DNA of 49,330 nucleotides from Candidatus Heimdallarchaeota archaeon LC_2 (GTDB lineage: Archaea > Asgardarchaeota > Heimdallarchaeia > Heimdallarchaeales > Kariarchaeaceae): assembly GCA_001940725.1 (NCBI GenBank), contig MDVR01000033.1:1-49330 (forward strand), given 5' to 3'. Shown here in pieces: positions 35,680-44,953 of this stretch (position 1 is the stretch's first letter; every line of letters begins with the position of its first letter). Made by a program: the position numbers and the translations under genes. The notes below the pieces were generated by a model. It saw only the letters and a list, made by a program, of their open reading frames with translations. It ran no database searches and had not been told where the DNA came from.

Positions 35680-36555
35680 ATGCAGATTATTTCTGGTTCA
35701 AATTCTATCGAATTTTCGAAAGAACTCTCAAAAAAGATGAACTGGGAACTATCTATTCCAAATTATAAAATATTTAATGATGGTGAAAGTTACCTTAGAC
35801 TAAGTAAACCACCTACAGAAGAAATAATAATTATCCAATCCCTCTATTATCCACAAGATACACATTTAATGCAATTATATAATTTAATTTCAACAGCTAA
35901 ACGTCTAGGGAGCAAAAATATAACAGTATATACCCCTTACTTCAGTTATGCAAGATCTGATAAAGAGATATTACAATATGAAGCTATTTCAGCAAGGACA
36001 GTATTGCATATTTTAGAAATGTTGGGAGTAAATCATCTAATTACACTTGATATACATAATCCGCAGATATTCAAGTTTGCTAAGACAATGAAGATAACCA
36101 ATATTTACCCCATAAAATCAGTTTCTAATTATTTTAAGACACATTTGTCAAACCTAAAAAATATCTTAATTGTTTCTCCAGATCAAGGTGCAATTCAAAG
36201 AGCCGAAATGTTAGCTAATGAGATGGGGCTCAAGTTCACATCTCTTGAAAAAACACGTCATCCGATAACTGGTAATGTGCAGGTGACTACTAAACACACA
36301 AAGGTTTCTAGTGAAACAGTTATTATCGTGGATGATATTATATCGACAGGAACGTCCTTAGCTCAAGCATCATCATTATTGAGAATTATGGGTGTCTCTA
36401 CAATTCACTATTTCATAACTCATTTTCTTAGTTCTGAAGCATTAGATGCATTAAAAGAAATAAGTGATGGAATAATAATTTCAACACATAGTGTACCGGG
36501 AATTGTTAATCAGATTTCTACAATAGACGATTTATGTGAGGTATTATCTCGTTGA
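35680..36555 (+). CDS. prs: Ribose-phosphate pyrophosphokinase (PRPP synthetase)
   Basis: Makes PRPP from ribose 5-phosphate and ATP for nucleotide and tRNA-related pathways. At 291 residues it is of the archaeal class, shorter than the bacterial enzyme. Motifs seen: NDGESYLRLSKPP, the flexible loop PYFSYARSDKEILQYEAISART with the ATP-binding Arg, the LDIHN segment, VSPDQGAIQRAEMLA and the PRPP loop VDDIISTGTSLAQA. The start ATG at 35680 gives MQIISGSNSIEF. The stop overlaps the next gene by 4 bases (TTGA), so translation is coupled. Confidence 0.95.
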   Translation: MQIISGSNSIEFSKELSKKMNWELSIPNYKIFNDGESYLRLSKPPTEEIIIIQSLYYPQDTHLMQLYNLISTAKRLGSKNITVYTPYFSYARSDKEILQYEAISARTVLHILEMLGVNHLITLDIHNPQIFKFAKTMKITNIYPIKSVSNYFKTHLSNLKNILIVSPDQGAIQRAEMLANEMGLKFTSLEKTRHPITGNVQVTTKHTKVSSETVIIVDDIISTGTSLAQASSLLRIMGVSTIHYFITHFLSSEALDALKEISDGIIISTHSVPGIVNQISTIDDLCEVLSR

Positions 36556-37580
36556 AATATTTGTTTAAATTAGCTTGTGATTCATTAGATCTTGTTCAAG
36601 AAGAGATTATCGCATTATCTAAAAAGAAGGAAATATCGTGGTTGACTGAGTGCATGGGAATTTTTGAAATGAATCACATAGAATTAGAAGAAATTTCTAA
36701 TTCTAGTGCGGTAATGAAATTCATCATTATTGATCCCATATTATTAAATCATGATGAAGTAATCGATTTGGGAAAACAATTTAGATTTCCAGACAAACAT
36801 CTTAACTCTGAATATATCCCAAATGAGGCTACATTCGTTGTTCGACATCAACATACAGGTAGTGTAGATAAGAAATTACCAACAGAAGAAATCGAACGAA
36901 CAATTGGTGCATCAATCTTAAATGGAAGACAAGATTTGAAGGTTAACTTAACAATGAATGATAAAACCTACATGATCATTTCATGGAAAGACGGATCAGT
37001 GATGGGTTGGATACACAAAACAGTCGATTACAAACCAATAGCATCTCGGGCACCTAAAATGAGTCCATATTTTCGAGGTGGAGGAATGAAATCTCGTTTA
37101 TGCAGATTATTGGTCAATCTTTTATTTCCACTGAATAATATAATTCTAGACCCCTTTTGTGGTCATGGTGGTATATTAAGAGAAATTGCAGATCTAGGAT
37201 CATTTGGAATTGGAATAGAAATAAATAAAAAATTATGTAGAGAATTATTAGCAAATAATCGTCATTTTGGTTATGATGATAGGATTGGGATAATTATGGG
37301 AGATTCTCTAATGGCACCTTTAAGAAAAAATGCATATAAACAGGTCGCAACAGATCCACCTTACGCAATTCAAACAACAACCAAAGGTCTAGATCCATCA
37401 GTATTACTTAATAATTGGTTATCCAAACAAGAAAATGGAGTTAAGTTGGTTTTCACAACTCCAAAAACAATGTTAGTGAATTTATCAGAACAATGGACAA
37501 TCGAAATTGATAAAGATGATTTTGTACACAAATCACTCACTAGAAGAGTAAGAAGAGTAATAAAAGGAGGAAGTAAATAA
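36552..37580 (+). CDS. Archaeal TrmG10-type tRNA (guanine10-N2)-methyltransferase
   Basis: S-adenosylmethionine-dependent tRNA methylase of the TrmG10/Trm11 type. The N-terminal about 160 residues look like the NTD plus THUMP region. The Rossmann-like methylase domain has LDPFCGHGGILREIADLG (motif I), GIEINKKL, GDSLMAP, and the N-methylase signature TDPPYA. It likely dimethylates G10 of tRNAs. Starts at TTG overlapping the prs stop and ends sharing its last base with the likely RNase Z start, so it sits in a tightly coupled operon. Confidence 0.85.
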   Translation: MKYLFKLACDSLDLVQEEIIALSKKKEISWLTECMGIFEMNHIELEEISNSSAVMKFIIIDPILLNHDEVIDLGKQFRFPDKHLNSEYIPNEATFVVRHQHTGSVDKKLPTEEIERTIGASILNGRQDLKVNLTMNDKTYMIISWKDGSVMGWIHKTVDYKPIASRAPKMSPYFRGGGMKSRLCRLLVNLLFPLNNIILDPFCGHGGILREIADLGSFGIGIEINKKLCRELLANNRHFGYDDRIGIIMGDSLMAPLRKNAYKQVATDPPYAIQTTTKGLDPSVLLNNWLSKQENGVKLVFTTPKTMLVNLSEQWTIEIDKDDFVHKSLTRRVRRVIKGGSK

Positions 37581-38506
37581 TTTCTGGATCTGATTTAACA
37601 TTGACATTTCTTGGAACTGGTTCTGCAATTCCTCCAAATGACCGGTATCAGGTCAGTTGTACCCTTAGACACCCAGACGGTTTGATCTTTTTTGATTGTG
37701 GAGAAGGTACGCAATATTTGCTCAGAAAATATCGTATTTCAACAAGAAAAGAGATTGTGATTTGCCTGTCTCATTTACATTCTGACCATTTTTTGGGTCT
37801 ACCGGGTTTATTAGCTTCGTTTCAATTATTAAACAGAGAAGAAAAAATTCATATTATTGGTCCTAAAGGAACTTCTATTTTAATAAATAATCTCATAATT
37901 GCCAATTTTATCAAAGTTGAGTATGAAATAATTATTCATGAATTAATTCCAGATCAGAGCTATGAAGGACGAGGATACTCAATAACTTGTGTAAAAGCAT
38001 TACATGAGGCAGGGGGTCTTTCATTTATCTGGAAAGAAGTGGATAGACCAGGAAAAGTGGACATTGAAAAATTAAACGCTTTAGGTATCCCCAGTGGTCC
38101 ATTAATTGGAGCCCTCCAAAATGGTAAGAGTATCACATGGAAAAATGAAATTATTAAACCTGATGAATACATAGGAAAAAGTAGAAGAGGTCGAATTATA
38201 GCTTATTCGGGAGATACAGCACCAAACGAAGAATTTGAGAAATCGATTGTTCCATGTGATGTCTTAATTCATGAAGCCACATATCCTGACGGTATGGACG
38301 ATTTAGCAATTGAAAGAAGCCATACAACCATAACACAAGCTGCACACATTGCAAAGCGAACTAAGGTTGGTTTACTTGTTCTGACTCATTTTTCACCAAG
38401 AATTTTAGACTGGGAAAATGAATATGAAAAAGCAACTAATATCTTTAAATCCATAAAATTTGCCAAAGAAGGTCTTGTGATTAATATTCCTTATGTAAAA
38501 AATTAG
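37580..38506 (+). CDS. rnz: Ribonuclease Z
   Basis: tRNA 3'-end processing endonuclease of the metallo-beta-lactamase family: an N-terminal LTFLGTGSAIPPNDRY strand, the zinc motif SHLHSDHFLGLPGLL (HxHxDH), the YSGDTAP segment, HEATYPD and the final LTHFSPR. The first canonical start is TTG 37601 (MTFLGTGSA). I prefer the non-canonical ATT at 37580, which overlaps the stop of the previous gene (taATT) and lies 9 bases after GGAGG at 37566-37570; it adds seven residues (SGSDLTL). If ATT is not used, the gene starts at 37601. The 3' end overlaps the convergent UPF0201 gene by 26 bases. Confidence 0.93.
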   Translation: MSGSDLTLTFLGTGSAIPPNDRYQVSCTLRHPDGLIFFDCGEGTQYLLRKYRISTRKEIVICLSHLHSDHFLGLPGLLASFQLLNREEKIHIIGPKGTSILINNLIIANFIKVEYEIIIHELIPDQSYEGRGYSITCVKALHEAGGLSFIWKEVDRPGKVDIEKLNALGIPSGPLIGALQNGKSITWKNEIIKPDEYIGKSRRGRIIAYSGDTAPNEEFEKSIVPCDVLIHEATYPDGMDDLAIERSHTTITQAAHIAKRTKVGLLVLTHFSPRILDWENEYEKATNIFKSIKFAKEGLVINIPYVKN

Positions 38507-39008
38507 ATCGACTTTCTTTCTTTTTCTCCATTTGGATCATCCGCCTTCTGTTAATCGTCTCCCATTCATCATCAGATATTTCTTTACCTTCATGAGTTTT
38601 TGGAGTAAACTTATTTATCAAATACTCTAATCCATCAGATACAATTTGATATGTGATAGATCCTAAAGGGGGATTATCATCCACATCAATTAAGGATAAT
38701 TTACCCATTGCAGCGGCTTGTCTATTGAAATATAGTGCGGTAATATTTCCAATTGACGATTTTAAAAGACGTCTTCTGATGGTATCAAGTAGTCTTGAAT
38801 GTCTGATCCAATCACTTAACATTTCAAGGGCTTCCCAATTTGAATTTCGAATAAGTAAATATTTACTCTCGAATCGTTCGTCAAGAATAATCTCACCCGA
38901 GAGAAAAGAATTTAAGATTTCTTCAATTGTTTCTCTATTTTCTGTTGGATTTAATCTAGCTTCACAAACTATTTCTATGTAAGTTGGCTCATCAAGTTCC
39001 TCAGACAT
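38481..39008 (-). CDS. UPF0201 family RNA-binding-like protein
   Basis: The 175-residue protein matches the archaeal UPF0201 (PF01877-type) family: TYIEIVCEARLNPTENRETIEEILNSFL, SDWIRHSRLLDTIRRRLLKSSIGNITALYFNRQAAAMGKLSL, and DNPPLGSITYQIVSDGLEYLI. The fold resembles RNA-binding domains but the function is unknown to me. Its ATG shares bases with the stop of the UPF0200 gene (TTAATG), so translation is coupled. In some archaea UPF0200 and UPF0201 are one fused protein, which supports a shared role. Confidence 0.86.
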   Translation of the reverse strand: MSEELDEPTYIEIVCEARLNPTENRETIEEILNSFLSGEIILDERFESKYLLIRNSNWEALEMLSDWIRHSRLLDTIRRRLLKSSIGNITALYFNRQAAAMGKLSLIDVDDNPPLGSITYQIVSDGLEYLINKFTPKTHEGKEISDDEWETINRRRMIQMEKKKESRSNFLHKEY

Positions 39009-39592
39009 TAAACTTCAATCTCTATTTTATTTTGTTTTAGGATGAATTCTAAGGCTTCTTTAAATTGTTTTTTTGTTTTGCTAATTGACGTTTCTGATGA
39101 AATTAGTATTTCTGATTTTGCTACTACATCACCTATTCCTATATCCAATTCTATTTTATCTCTTTCTAAGAAGGCTTCTTTAGAGAAAGCATCGTCTTTT
39201 CTTCTCCTATTCATTGCACGATGCAATCTAGTTTGTTGAGAAGCATGTACAGCAATCAGAGTGAAATTTTCATAACTAGCAGTGAATGTCTCAACTTCCG
39301 ATAATGACCGAATCCCATCGATTAGAATTAATTTTACATCTTTTTGGATCAGATTATCGATCCATTCAAGTGTAACAAGAGCAATGGCATTTGCACCTCT
39401 CTCCTTTCTAAGTTCTATCATTACAATATTTGATGATTCACGGGTAACTGGGAGACCTCGTTTTTTACATTCCCGTCTAATTACATCACCCATTACAATT
39501 TGTTTGAACCCATAATGATTTCTTGCAATATCACAGAATACTCCTTTACCAGCAGAAGGTAAACCTGTAACTCCTATTATTATGGGTATCAT
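39008..39592 (-). CDS. UPF0200 family P-loop kinase-like protein
   Basis: P-loop NTPase of 194 residues, related to dephospho-CoA/adenylate kinases: GLPSAGKG (10-17), a following VMGDVIRRE segment, IDGIRS (the Walker B-like strand), and an Arg-rich lid HRAMNRRRKDD. Archaeal UPF0200 proteins have this layout. A substrate is not known. The stop overlaps the UPF0201 ATG. The start at ATG 39592 is preceded by a short AT-rich leader. Confidence 0.86.
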   Translation of the reverse strand: MIPIIIGVTGLPSAGKGVFCDIARNHYGFKQIVMGDVIRRECKKRGLPVTRESSNIVMIELRKERGANAIALVTLEWIDNLIQKDVKLILIDGIRSLSEVETFTASYENFTLIAVHASQQTRLHRAMNRRRKDDAFSKEAFLERDKIELDIGIGDVVAKSEILISSETSISKTKKQFKEALEFILKQNKIEIEV

Positions 39593-39769
39593 TGATTTTT
39601 CCTCTAATAAAATTCGTTGATTTATAGCATAAATATTTGTTGTACGGTTAATTAAAAATGAAAATCGATCTAAATTTATTACTTCATAGAATCATTTTGG
39701 ATAAAATGTGAGAGAACTAAACATAGTTGTAATAAAAAATAGATAAACGTGAATATATGTGGATTTCTG

Positions 39770-40348
39770 ATGAATAAAATACGATGTTTCTTGGCAATCA
39801 AAGTTGAAAATGTTTATCAGTATCAAAAGAGAATAAATTCAATTTCAACAGACTTAGACATCAAACTTAATGTGGTGGATCCTATTAAATATCATTTTAC
39901 ACTACATTTTTTTGGTGACCTCGAAGAAATTGATATTAAAAAGGCAAACACAATTTTTGAATCAATGAATTTTCAAGAATTCAAAATTATCTTGAATGGT
40001 CCCGGTAGTCTCCCAAATAATAAATTGAAACACACACGCGTATTGTACATAGAACCTTCAGAAGGCAAAAATAAAATAGTTGAATTGATTTGGGAAATAC
40101 GAAAAATATTAGGACAGAACTTATTTAAAATTGAAAAGAGAAAACCGATTCCACATTTAACAGTTTGTAGAGTGAGAAAGGGATTGGATATTGAAAAAAT
40201 GTCCCACGAATGGTTAGCATCAAATTTTGAACCTATCATATTTCGTTGTTCCAGTTTAGTCTTTGTTAAATCTGAAATTACACAAACAGGTGTAAAATAT
40301 AGTCCTATGTATGAGTACCCACTTTATACTCATGATGTGGAACAATAA
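39770..40348 (+). CDS. thpR: RNA 2',3'-cyclic phosphodiesterase (LigT/ThpR)
   Basis: 2H phosphoesterase that opens 2',3'-cyclic phosphates or ligates RNA ends in vitro. Both HxTx motifs are present: YHFTLHFFGDL and IPHLTVCRVRKG. I chose the ATG at 39770 because it gives MNKIRCFLAIKVEN, which matches the usual N-terminal strand (RxFLAI); the frame opens at GTG 39749, 7 residues earlier. It is monocistronic and lies 92 bases before cdc6. Confidence 0.92.
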   Translation: MNKIRCFLAIKVENVYQYQKRINSISTDLDIKLNVVDPIKYHFTLHFFGDLEEIDIKKANTIFESMNFQEFKIILNGPGSLPNNKLKHTRVLYIEPSEGKNKIVELIWEIRKILGQNLFKIEKRKPIPHLTVCRVRKGLDIEKMSHEWLASNFEPIIFRCSSLVFVKSEITQTGVKYSPMYEYPLYTHDVEQ

Positions 40349-40439
40349 TTCTTGTTAAACTGAAAAAATTGAAGCTTAATTTATAAGTGAGTATAAATCT
40401 CAGATAAGCTAAGCTAATCCATATCTTGTTGATTGGATA

Positions 40440-41666
40440 GTGTATACGTTTATATCAGAGTTTGATGAATATGAATTATTGACTAATATTTTTGAAAAAA
40501 AATCAACGGAAAGTGTTTTCCGGGAAAGGTATACATTACTTCCGGAATTTGTTCCAGATGAATTACCTTGTAGAGAAAAGGAGCAAGATCAATTAGTTGA
40601 AAATCTAAGGATTCTACTTGATCCTACTAGATGTGTCGCAGTTAATATTGCCATAACTGGCTTGCCAGGTATTGGTAAAACAACTATTGCAAAGAAAACA
40701 ATTAATGATCTTAAAAATGCAGCAATCAAAAATAATGTTAATCTAGATGTATTTTATGTAAATTGTCACTCATTCAGAACGAAGACATCAATATTAAGGA
40801 GAATAGCGACTGATAAATTTAGAATACAGGGAAGGGGATTTAGTGACGAGGAACTAATTGAGATGCTTGCCACCCGGTTGGAGAAGGAAGATCTCAGACT
40901 TGTTTTAGCCATCGACGAAGCGAGTATGCTAACTGGAAAGGATATTTTATCGTTTATACATCTCAATGAATTATTTCCCCCTAGTATCGGTAGATTGTCC
41001 ACATTAATTATTTGTAGAAGATCTGAATGGAGTTTAGTTTTATCATCTGATCTATCAGGTCGAATTCAAGATCAATTAAATCTTGAGGGTTACTCGAGGG
41101 AACAACTTGTTGAAATCTTAAGTTATAGAAGAGGTTTAGCTTTCTTTGCTGATGTTATATCCCCTGAAATTCTAGAAATGATCATCGACATATCTGCTAG
41201 AACTAGAAATGCAAGACACGGTATTGAGATAATGCTACGTGCCGGAATGAAAGCGAATACTCAAACATCATCTATAATAACAGCTGATTTCGTTCGTGCT
41301 GCTAAAACTGAGGTTTATCCAGAATTGAGAAGTGATGTATTTAGGGATCTCAAACCATCAGAGTTATTAGCTGCTCTTGCATTAGGAAAAGTATTGGAAC
41401 AACCAAGAAACGTTTCCACAACCATAAATCAATCTTACGACACATTTCGATTAGTCGCTGAAAGTTATGGAATTAATCCACCGTCTAAAGCTTCATTTCG
41501 ATTGTGTATAGATACTCTTGAGAAACTTGGAATAATCTCTCATGCTGTGGGGGTTATAGATGAAGGTCGTGGAAGACGTGCTAAAATATCTCTGTACGAT
41601 ATTCCTGCTCAAATATTAGTTGAACGGGTTGAAAATGTTATAAAAAATACATTTAATAATGAATAA
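40440..41666 (+). CDS. cdc6: Orc1/Cdc6-family replication initiator
   Basis: AAA+ initiator of 408 residues. It has the family-specific ELPCREKEQDQL start, Walker A GLPGIGKTT (74-82), Walker B LVLAIDEA (154-161), a sensor-like LIICRRSEW, the WH-side RNARHGIEIMLRAG region of sensor 2, and a C-terminal winged-helix domain (about 340-405, ending ISLYDIPAQILVERVENVI). Box VI-like GYSREQLVEILSYRR is also present. It probably binds origin DNA and loads MCM. Start is GTG. I see no origin recognition boxes in the 92-base gap before it, so the origin may lie elsewhere. The sequence is somewhat divergent, so it may be a paralogue. Confidence 0.88.
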   Translation: MYTFISEFDEYELLTNIFEKKSTESVFRERYTLLPEFVPDELPCREKEQDQLVENLRILLDPTRCVAVNIAITGLPGIGKTTIAKKTINDLKNAAIKNNVNLDVFYVNCHSFRTKTSILRRIATDKFRIQGRGFSDEELIEMLATRLEKEDLRLVLAIDEASMLTGKDILSFIHLNELFPPSIGRLSTLIICRRSEWSLVLSSDLSGRIQDQLNLEGYSREQLVEILSYRRGLAFFADVISPEILEMIIDISARTRNARHGIEIMLRAGMKANTQTSSIITADFVRAAKTEVYPELRSDVFRDLKPSELLAALALGKVLEQPRNVSTTINQSYDTFRLVAESYGINPPSKASFRLCIDTLEKLGIISHAVGVIDEGRGRRAKISLYDIPAQILVERVENVIKNTFNNE

Positions 41667-41673
41667 TTAAATT

Positions 41674-42216
41674 CTACCACCAAACATCTTTCCATCCCAT
41701 TTTATAAGCAATCATGTTCGCAATAATATGTATAACGAGGGCAGTTGGGATTACTAGGTAAATCCATACTAATGGATAAGTAAGAAATATTCCCAAAATA
41801 AGAAAGCTAAATATGACAAAACCAACTTGGTCCATTACCGGAAAAGGACCTCCAGGTCTTAGATTTATTCTACGCTTTAAGAATGAACCAGCTGAATCGC
41901 CAACCATAGCTCCAAATCCTTGTACAAATCCTATATACCAAATATAATCAATAACATTAAATCTTGAATGGACATCATCAAATATCTCGGGGAAGAATAA
42001 GATGACCGATATCCAAAGTAAACCAGCTCCTAAAATTGCACCCATTAACCCACCAAGGGTCTTGTTTTTACCTAGAATAGGCTTACCATCACGAAATAAC
42101 TTTCCTCTATCGATTGCGCCAAGTCCTGTAGTGAATGTAGCCACAGAATTTGCAAAAAATGCTGGAGATAAAAAGAGGAAACCTTGAACTAAGTCAATCA
42201 TCAATTGATTGGCCAC
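41674..42216 (-). CDS. carS: CDP-archaeol synthase
   Basis: Membrane CTP:2,3-di-O-geranylgeranylglycerol-phosphate cytidylyltransferase of 180 residues, the usual size. Motifs: GAIDRGKLFRDGKPILGKNKTLGG (23-residue CarS signature region, read as separated motifs GKLFRDG and LGKNKTLGG) and GDSAGSFLKRRINLRPGGPFPVMDQ. About five membrane helices are visible. It follows the DGGGP synthase step; that enzyme is at the left end of the window. It ends 8 bases from cdc6 (convergent). Confidence 0.94.
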   Translation of the reverse strand: MANQLMIDLVQGFLFLSPAFFANSVATFTTGLGAIDRGKLFRDGKPILGKNKTLGGLMGAILGAGLLWISVILFFPEIFDDVHSRFNVIDYIWYIGFVQGFGAMVGDSAGSFLKRRINLRPGGPFPVMDQVGFVIFSFLILGIFLTYPLVWIYLVIPTALVIHIIANMIAYKMGWKDVWW

Positions 42217-42298
42217 AATTTATGGAAATATCTAATTAATTTATATCTTTTTCAAGAATTCATCACAATTGTTAATGGGAATTAATTTTTCTTTTCCT

Positions 42299-44428
42299 TT
42301 ATTTGAGAAGTTTCTTGATTGCATCAAGTAAATTGTCTTTAAATCCAGTTAAAAATTGAATTGAGCCATTTTGCCCTTGACCGTATCCTGTAATTCCAGA
42401 GTTAGGCAATTCTTCTTGTAATTGATTGAAGAACTCCATAAAATTAAATCCGATTGTAGAATTCATAAAAATAAGATAATCAGAAGTTATACCAATTGTC
42501 ACTACAGACCCTTTCTCTTCATCTACTAGAACCTTTTGTAAACCATTCAATATCAAAGAGTGAGATGGATACTCAAATCGTGGTGCAAATTGTTCAAGAT
42601 CGAGAAGAGCTAAATTCTTACCTTCACTTAGTTCACTTTTCTCAAAGTTATTATGAGCAATTTTGATACTTTTTGCTTGTAATGATTTTGCCGTTGGAAC
42701 GATACTTTCAATTAATTCAGTAGTTTTCTCATGAGTACTATTAATTCCCAAAAGATTTCTTATAATTTCACCACCATCAAAATGTCTCAAACCAAAAATA
42801 ACGTAATCTACAGCTGAAAGAATATTATTCAGTCTACTTAAATCGTAGTCATTCTGCTCCACAATTTCCAAATATTTTTCATATTCAGCACTTGATACAT
42901 TATCTGCAAGGCTTGAAATAACAGCTATCTGTAGGAGTTCTTTTGATAAATCAGTTTCTGGAGATACAAACTTTGCTAGTTCTAATGCTAACATTGCTGT
43001 GGTAATATTACCTTCTGAATTTACCGAACTGGAATTAATACATGAATGAACTAGTTCTACATTTTCTTCTTCCAAAGAGTGAGAATCTACAATCACAACA
43101 TCAACACCATAACTTTTGCATATTGATAAAGCCGCTCTAGATTCTTCATTTGAACCTAAATCAACCAATATATACAATGGCATGTTCCTCATATTAAATC
43201 CGTCATCCATTGCAAATGAAAGGTCTCTTACAACTTCCCTAACTTCTAAGACTGAATTTCTTTGAGGTATTCTTCTAATATTTCGTCTGAAGTCGTTGGG
43301 GTTAGTCCCCTTAGATAAAACGAATTGTTTGATTGCAAAATCTATTCCAAATGCGGCACTAACACCATCAACACATGGTGAGTGATACCTCACAATGATA
43401 TTTTGATTTCGAAGAGTCGCTGTTCGTATTCTTTTTGCTGCAGATACAAATGATGATCTTAATTCATCATAAACGCTACTTTCAACGTGAAATTCTGTTT
43501 CTTCTATTGATTTTCCAGTAGTGATATTCATACCGGATAAATCTTCGAAGAAATCGAGTGCTTGGTGGTGTTTTACCTTATCAATTGAGAAGATTTGTAG
43601 TCTGTCTTTTTCATTTACTACTCTGTATCTTGCAACTATTTGAACAACACTTGAACTATTAAAATTCGAATACATTCTACTTCCATCAGGAGATGGTAGT
43701 GCGCCTTGAACTTTCTTACCATTTGAATCTATTAACGTAAACAATGTGATGGCTGCACTTTTCATGTAAAAATTATCAATAACTTGGGCTGTAAAACTAC
43801 CAATGTTACCTTCTTTTGACATAAGTTCTTGTAGTGATACTTCATGGACCTGTTGAGATTTCTTTACAATTTTATATCTACTCTGTGTGTGAATTGGAAA
43901 TACTTGGACAGCTTTATCTCTACTATCACGAGTTAAAGGATTGCGTAATCTAATAGCTATTGTTTGACCTACTTTGTATCTCGTATCTCTAGAGGGCTTT
44001 AACCAAGCCAAAAAGCCTTGGCCTAGGTCTAATTGCACTCCACGATCATTTGCTTGAGTAATCTTTGCTGCTAGAGCGTTCTTACCATCTAAATAACGAT
44101 AATCGAGCGGAGCACCCAATTCAACCACGATAGGGTCCTCTTCGCATGTAGCACAGGTATTACTACCTTCTTCTCCAGCGATATTGGTACCACAAAAGTC
44201 ACAAGAATATTGCCAACCCGAAGTACATTCTTGACATTCAGATTTACTGATGAGTTTTCCTCTTCCCTTACAGGTAGGACAGTCCTCTCCTTTTGATCCG
44301 CCAACGCCAAGTACGATCTTATCGCTCCCAGTTCCCTTACAGTCAGGGCATGTCTCTACATGTTCTACGATACCAGAACGGCATTCATTGCAGCGTGTTC
44401 TCATTAATACGGTTTTATAATTCGCCAA
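42299..44428 (-). CDS. DHH-family phosphoesterase with N-terminal zinc-finger and OB-fold-like regions
   Basis: The N-terminal about 95 residues contain six CxxC motifs, several of the DnaJ type (CPDCKGTG, CPTCKGRG), probably binding zinc. Residues about 105-290 look beta-rich, with S1/OB-like nucleic-acid-binding domains. The C-terminal about 400 residues are a DHH phosphoesterase: a first motif YHSPCVDGVSAAFGID, VDLGSNEES, and a third motif VIVDSHS in place of the classic DHH. A related group of archaeal RecJ-like/DHH proteins has this layout. It probably binds single-stranded nucleic acid; nuclease activity is not certain because the motifs differ. Confidence 0.8.
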   Translation of the reverse strand: MANYKTVLMRTRCNECRSGIVEHVETCPDCKGTGSDKIVLGVGGSKGEDCPTCKGRGKLISKSECQECTSGWQYSCDFCGTNIAGEEGSNTCATCEEDPIVVELGAPLDYRYLDGKNALAAKITQANDRGVQLDLGQGFLAWLKPSRDTRYKVGQTIAIRLRNPLTRDSRDKAVQVFPIHTQSRYKIVKKSQQVHEVSLQELMSKEGNIGSFTAQVIDNFYMKSAAITLFTLIDSNGKKVQGALPSPDGSRMYSNFNSSSVVQIVARYRVVNEKDRLQIFSIDKVKHHQALDFFEDLSGMNITTGKSIEETEFHVESSVYDELRSSFVSAAKRIRTATLRNQNIIVRYHSPCVDGVSAAFGIDFAIKQFVLSKGTNPNDFRRNIRRIPQRNSVLEVREVVRDLSFAMDDGFNMRNMPLYILVDLGSNEESRAALSICKSYGVDVVIVDSHSLEEENVELVHSCINSSSVNSEGNITTAMLALELAKFVSPETDLSKELLQIAVISSLADNVSSAEYEKYLEIVEQNDYDLSRLNNILSAVDYVIFGLRHFDGGEIIRNLLGINSTHEKTTELIESIVPTAKSLQAKSIKIAHNNFEKSELSEGKNLALLDLEQFAPRFEYPSHSLILNGLQKVLVDEEKGSVVTIGITSDYLIFMNSTIGFNFMEFFNQLQEELPNSGITGYGQGQNGSIQFLTGFKDNLLDAIKKLLK

Positions 44429-44512
44429 ATAAAATAATAACTATTTGGTTCAAAGTGAGGGCTAGTTTTTTTAGGAAGTTTCCACAACTTTATTTTTGGA
44501 TTGTTAGTAATT

Positions 44513-44827
44513 CTACTTGAAAAATATTTTTGATTTGATTTCATCAGAATTTGTCATAATAATTTCTTGTGCACTATTACTTAGAGCTTCGATTGTACTT
44601 GCTGCATCCGATTCGCAAGTCAATTGGAGTATTTCATCCTCCTCAACCATGACATGTTCAACAAATTGTTTGACAAGTTGGATGTCTCGAAAACCAGGTA
44701 GACCCCTTTCAATCTTTGGAAGCCCCTTTCGTATAACTGTAGCACCCATCCGATAATGTTCCAAATCTCGAAAATGTTCTATCATTCCGACATAAGTTTT
44801 GAATGTCGTGAATAAATCATAATCCAT
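44513..44827 (-). CDS. Hypothetical small helical protein
   Basis: I do not recognise the 104-residue helical protein. The middle (FRDLEHYRMGATVIRKGLPKIERGLPGFRD) is basic, and the rest is acidic (HVMVEEDEILQLTCESDAASTIEALS). It lies 84 bases upstream of the DHH gene on the same strand and is divergent from NreA. A link to DNA repair is possible only by position. Confidence 0.55.
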   Translation of the reverse strand: MDYDLFTTFKTYVGMIEHFRDLEHYRMGATVIRKGLPKIERGLPGFRDIQLVKQFVEHVMVEEDEILQLTCESDAASTIEALSNSAQEIIMTNSDEIKSKIFFK

Positions 44828-44953
44828 ATTTTCATATTAGAATCCTTACTTAAAAGAAATTTGACAGATTAATTTGGCAAACAAATGCTTTTCAATTTTA
44901 ATCAAGACTACGTAAAGAATAAATGTGAGTTAATGTTAATATAAACTAGGACA

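Noticed and set aside
35697..35710. GGTTCAAAT resembling a tRNA T-loop
   Set aside because: It lies inside the prs coding region and there is no clover-leaf around it.
40349..40439. Replication origin next to cdc6
   Set aside because: The 91-base gap has AT-rich sequence and a TATA-like element but no visible pair of origin recognition boxes.
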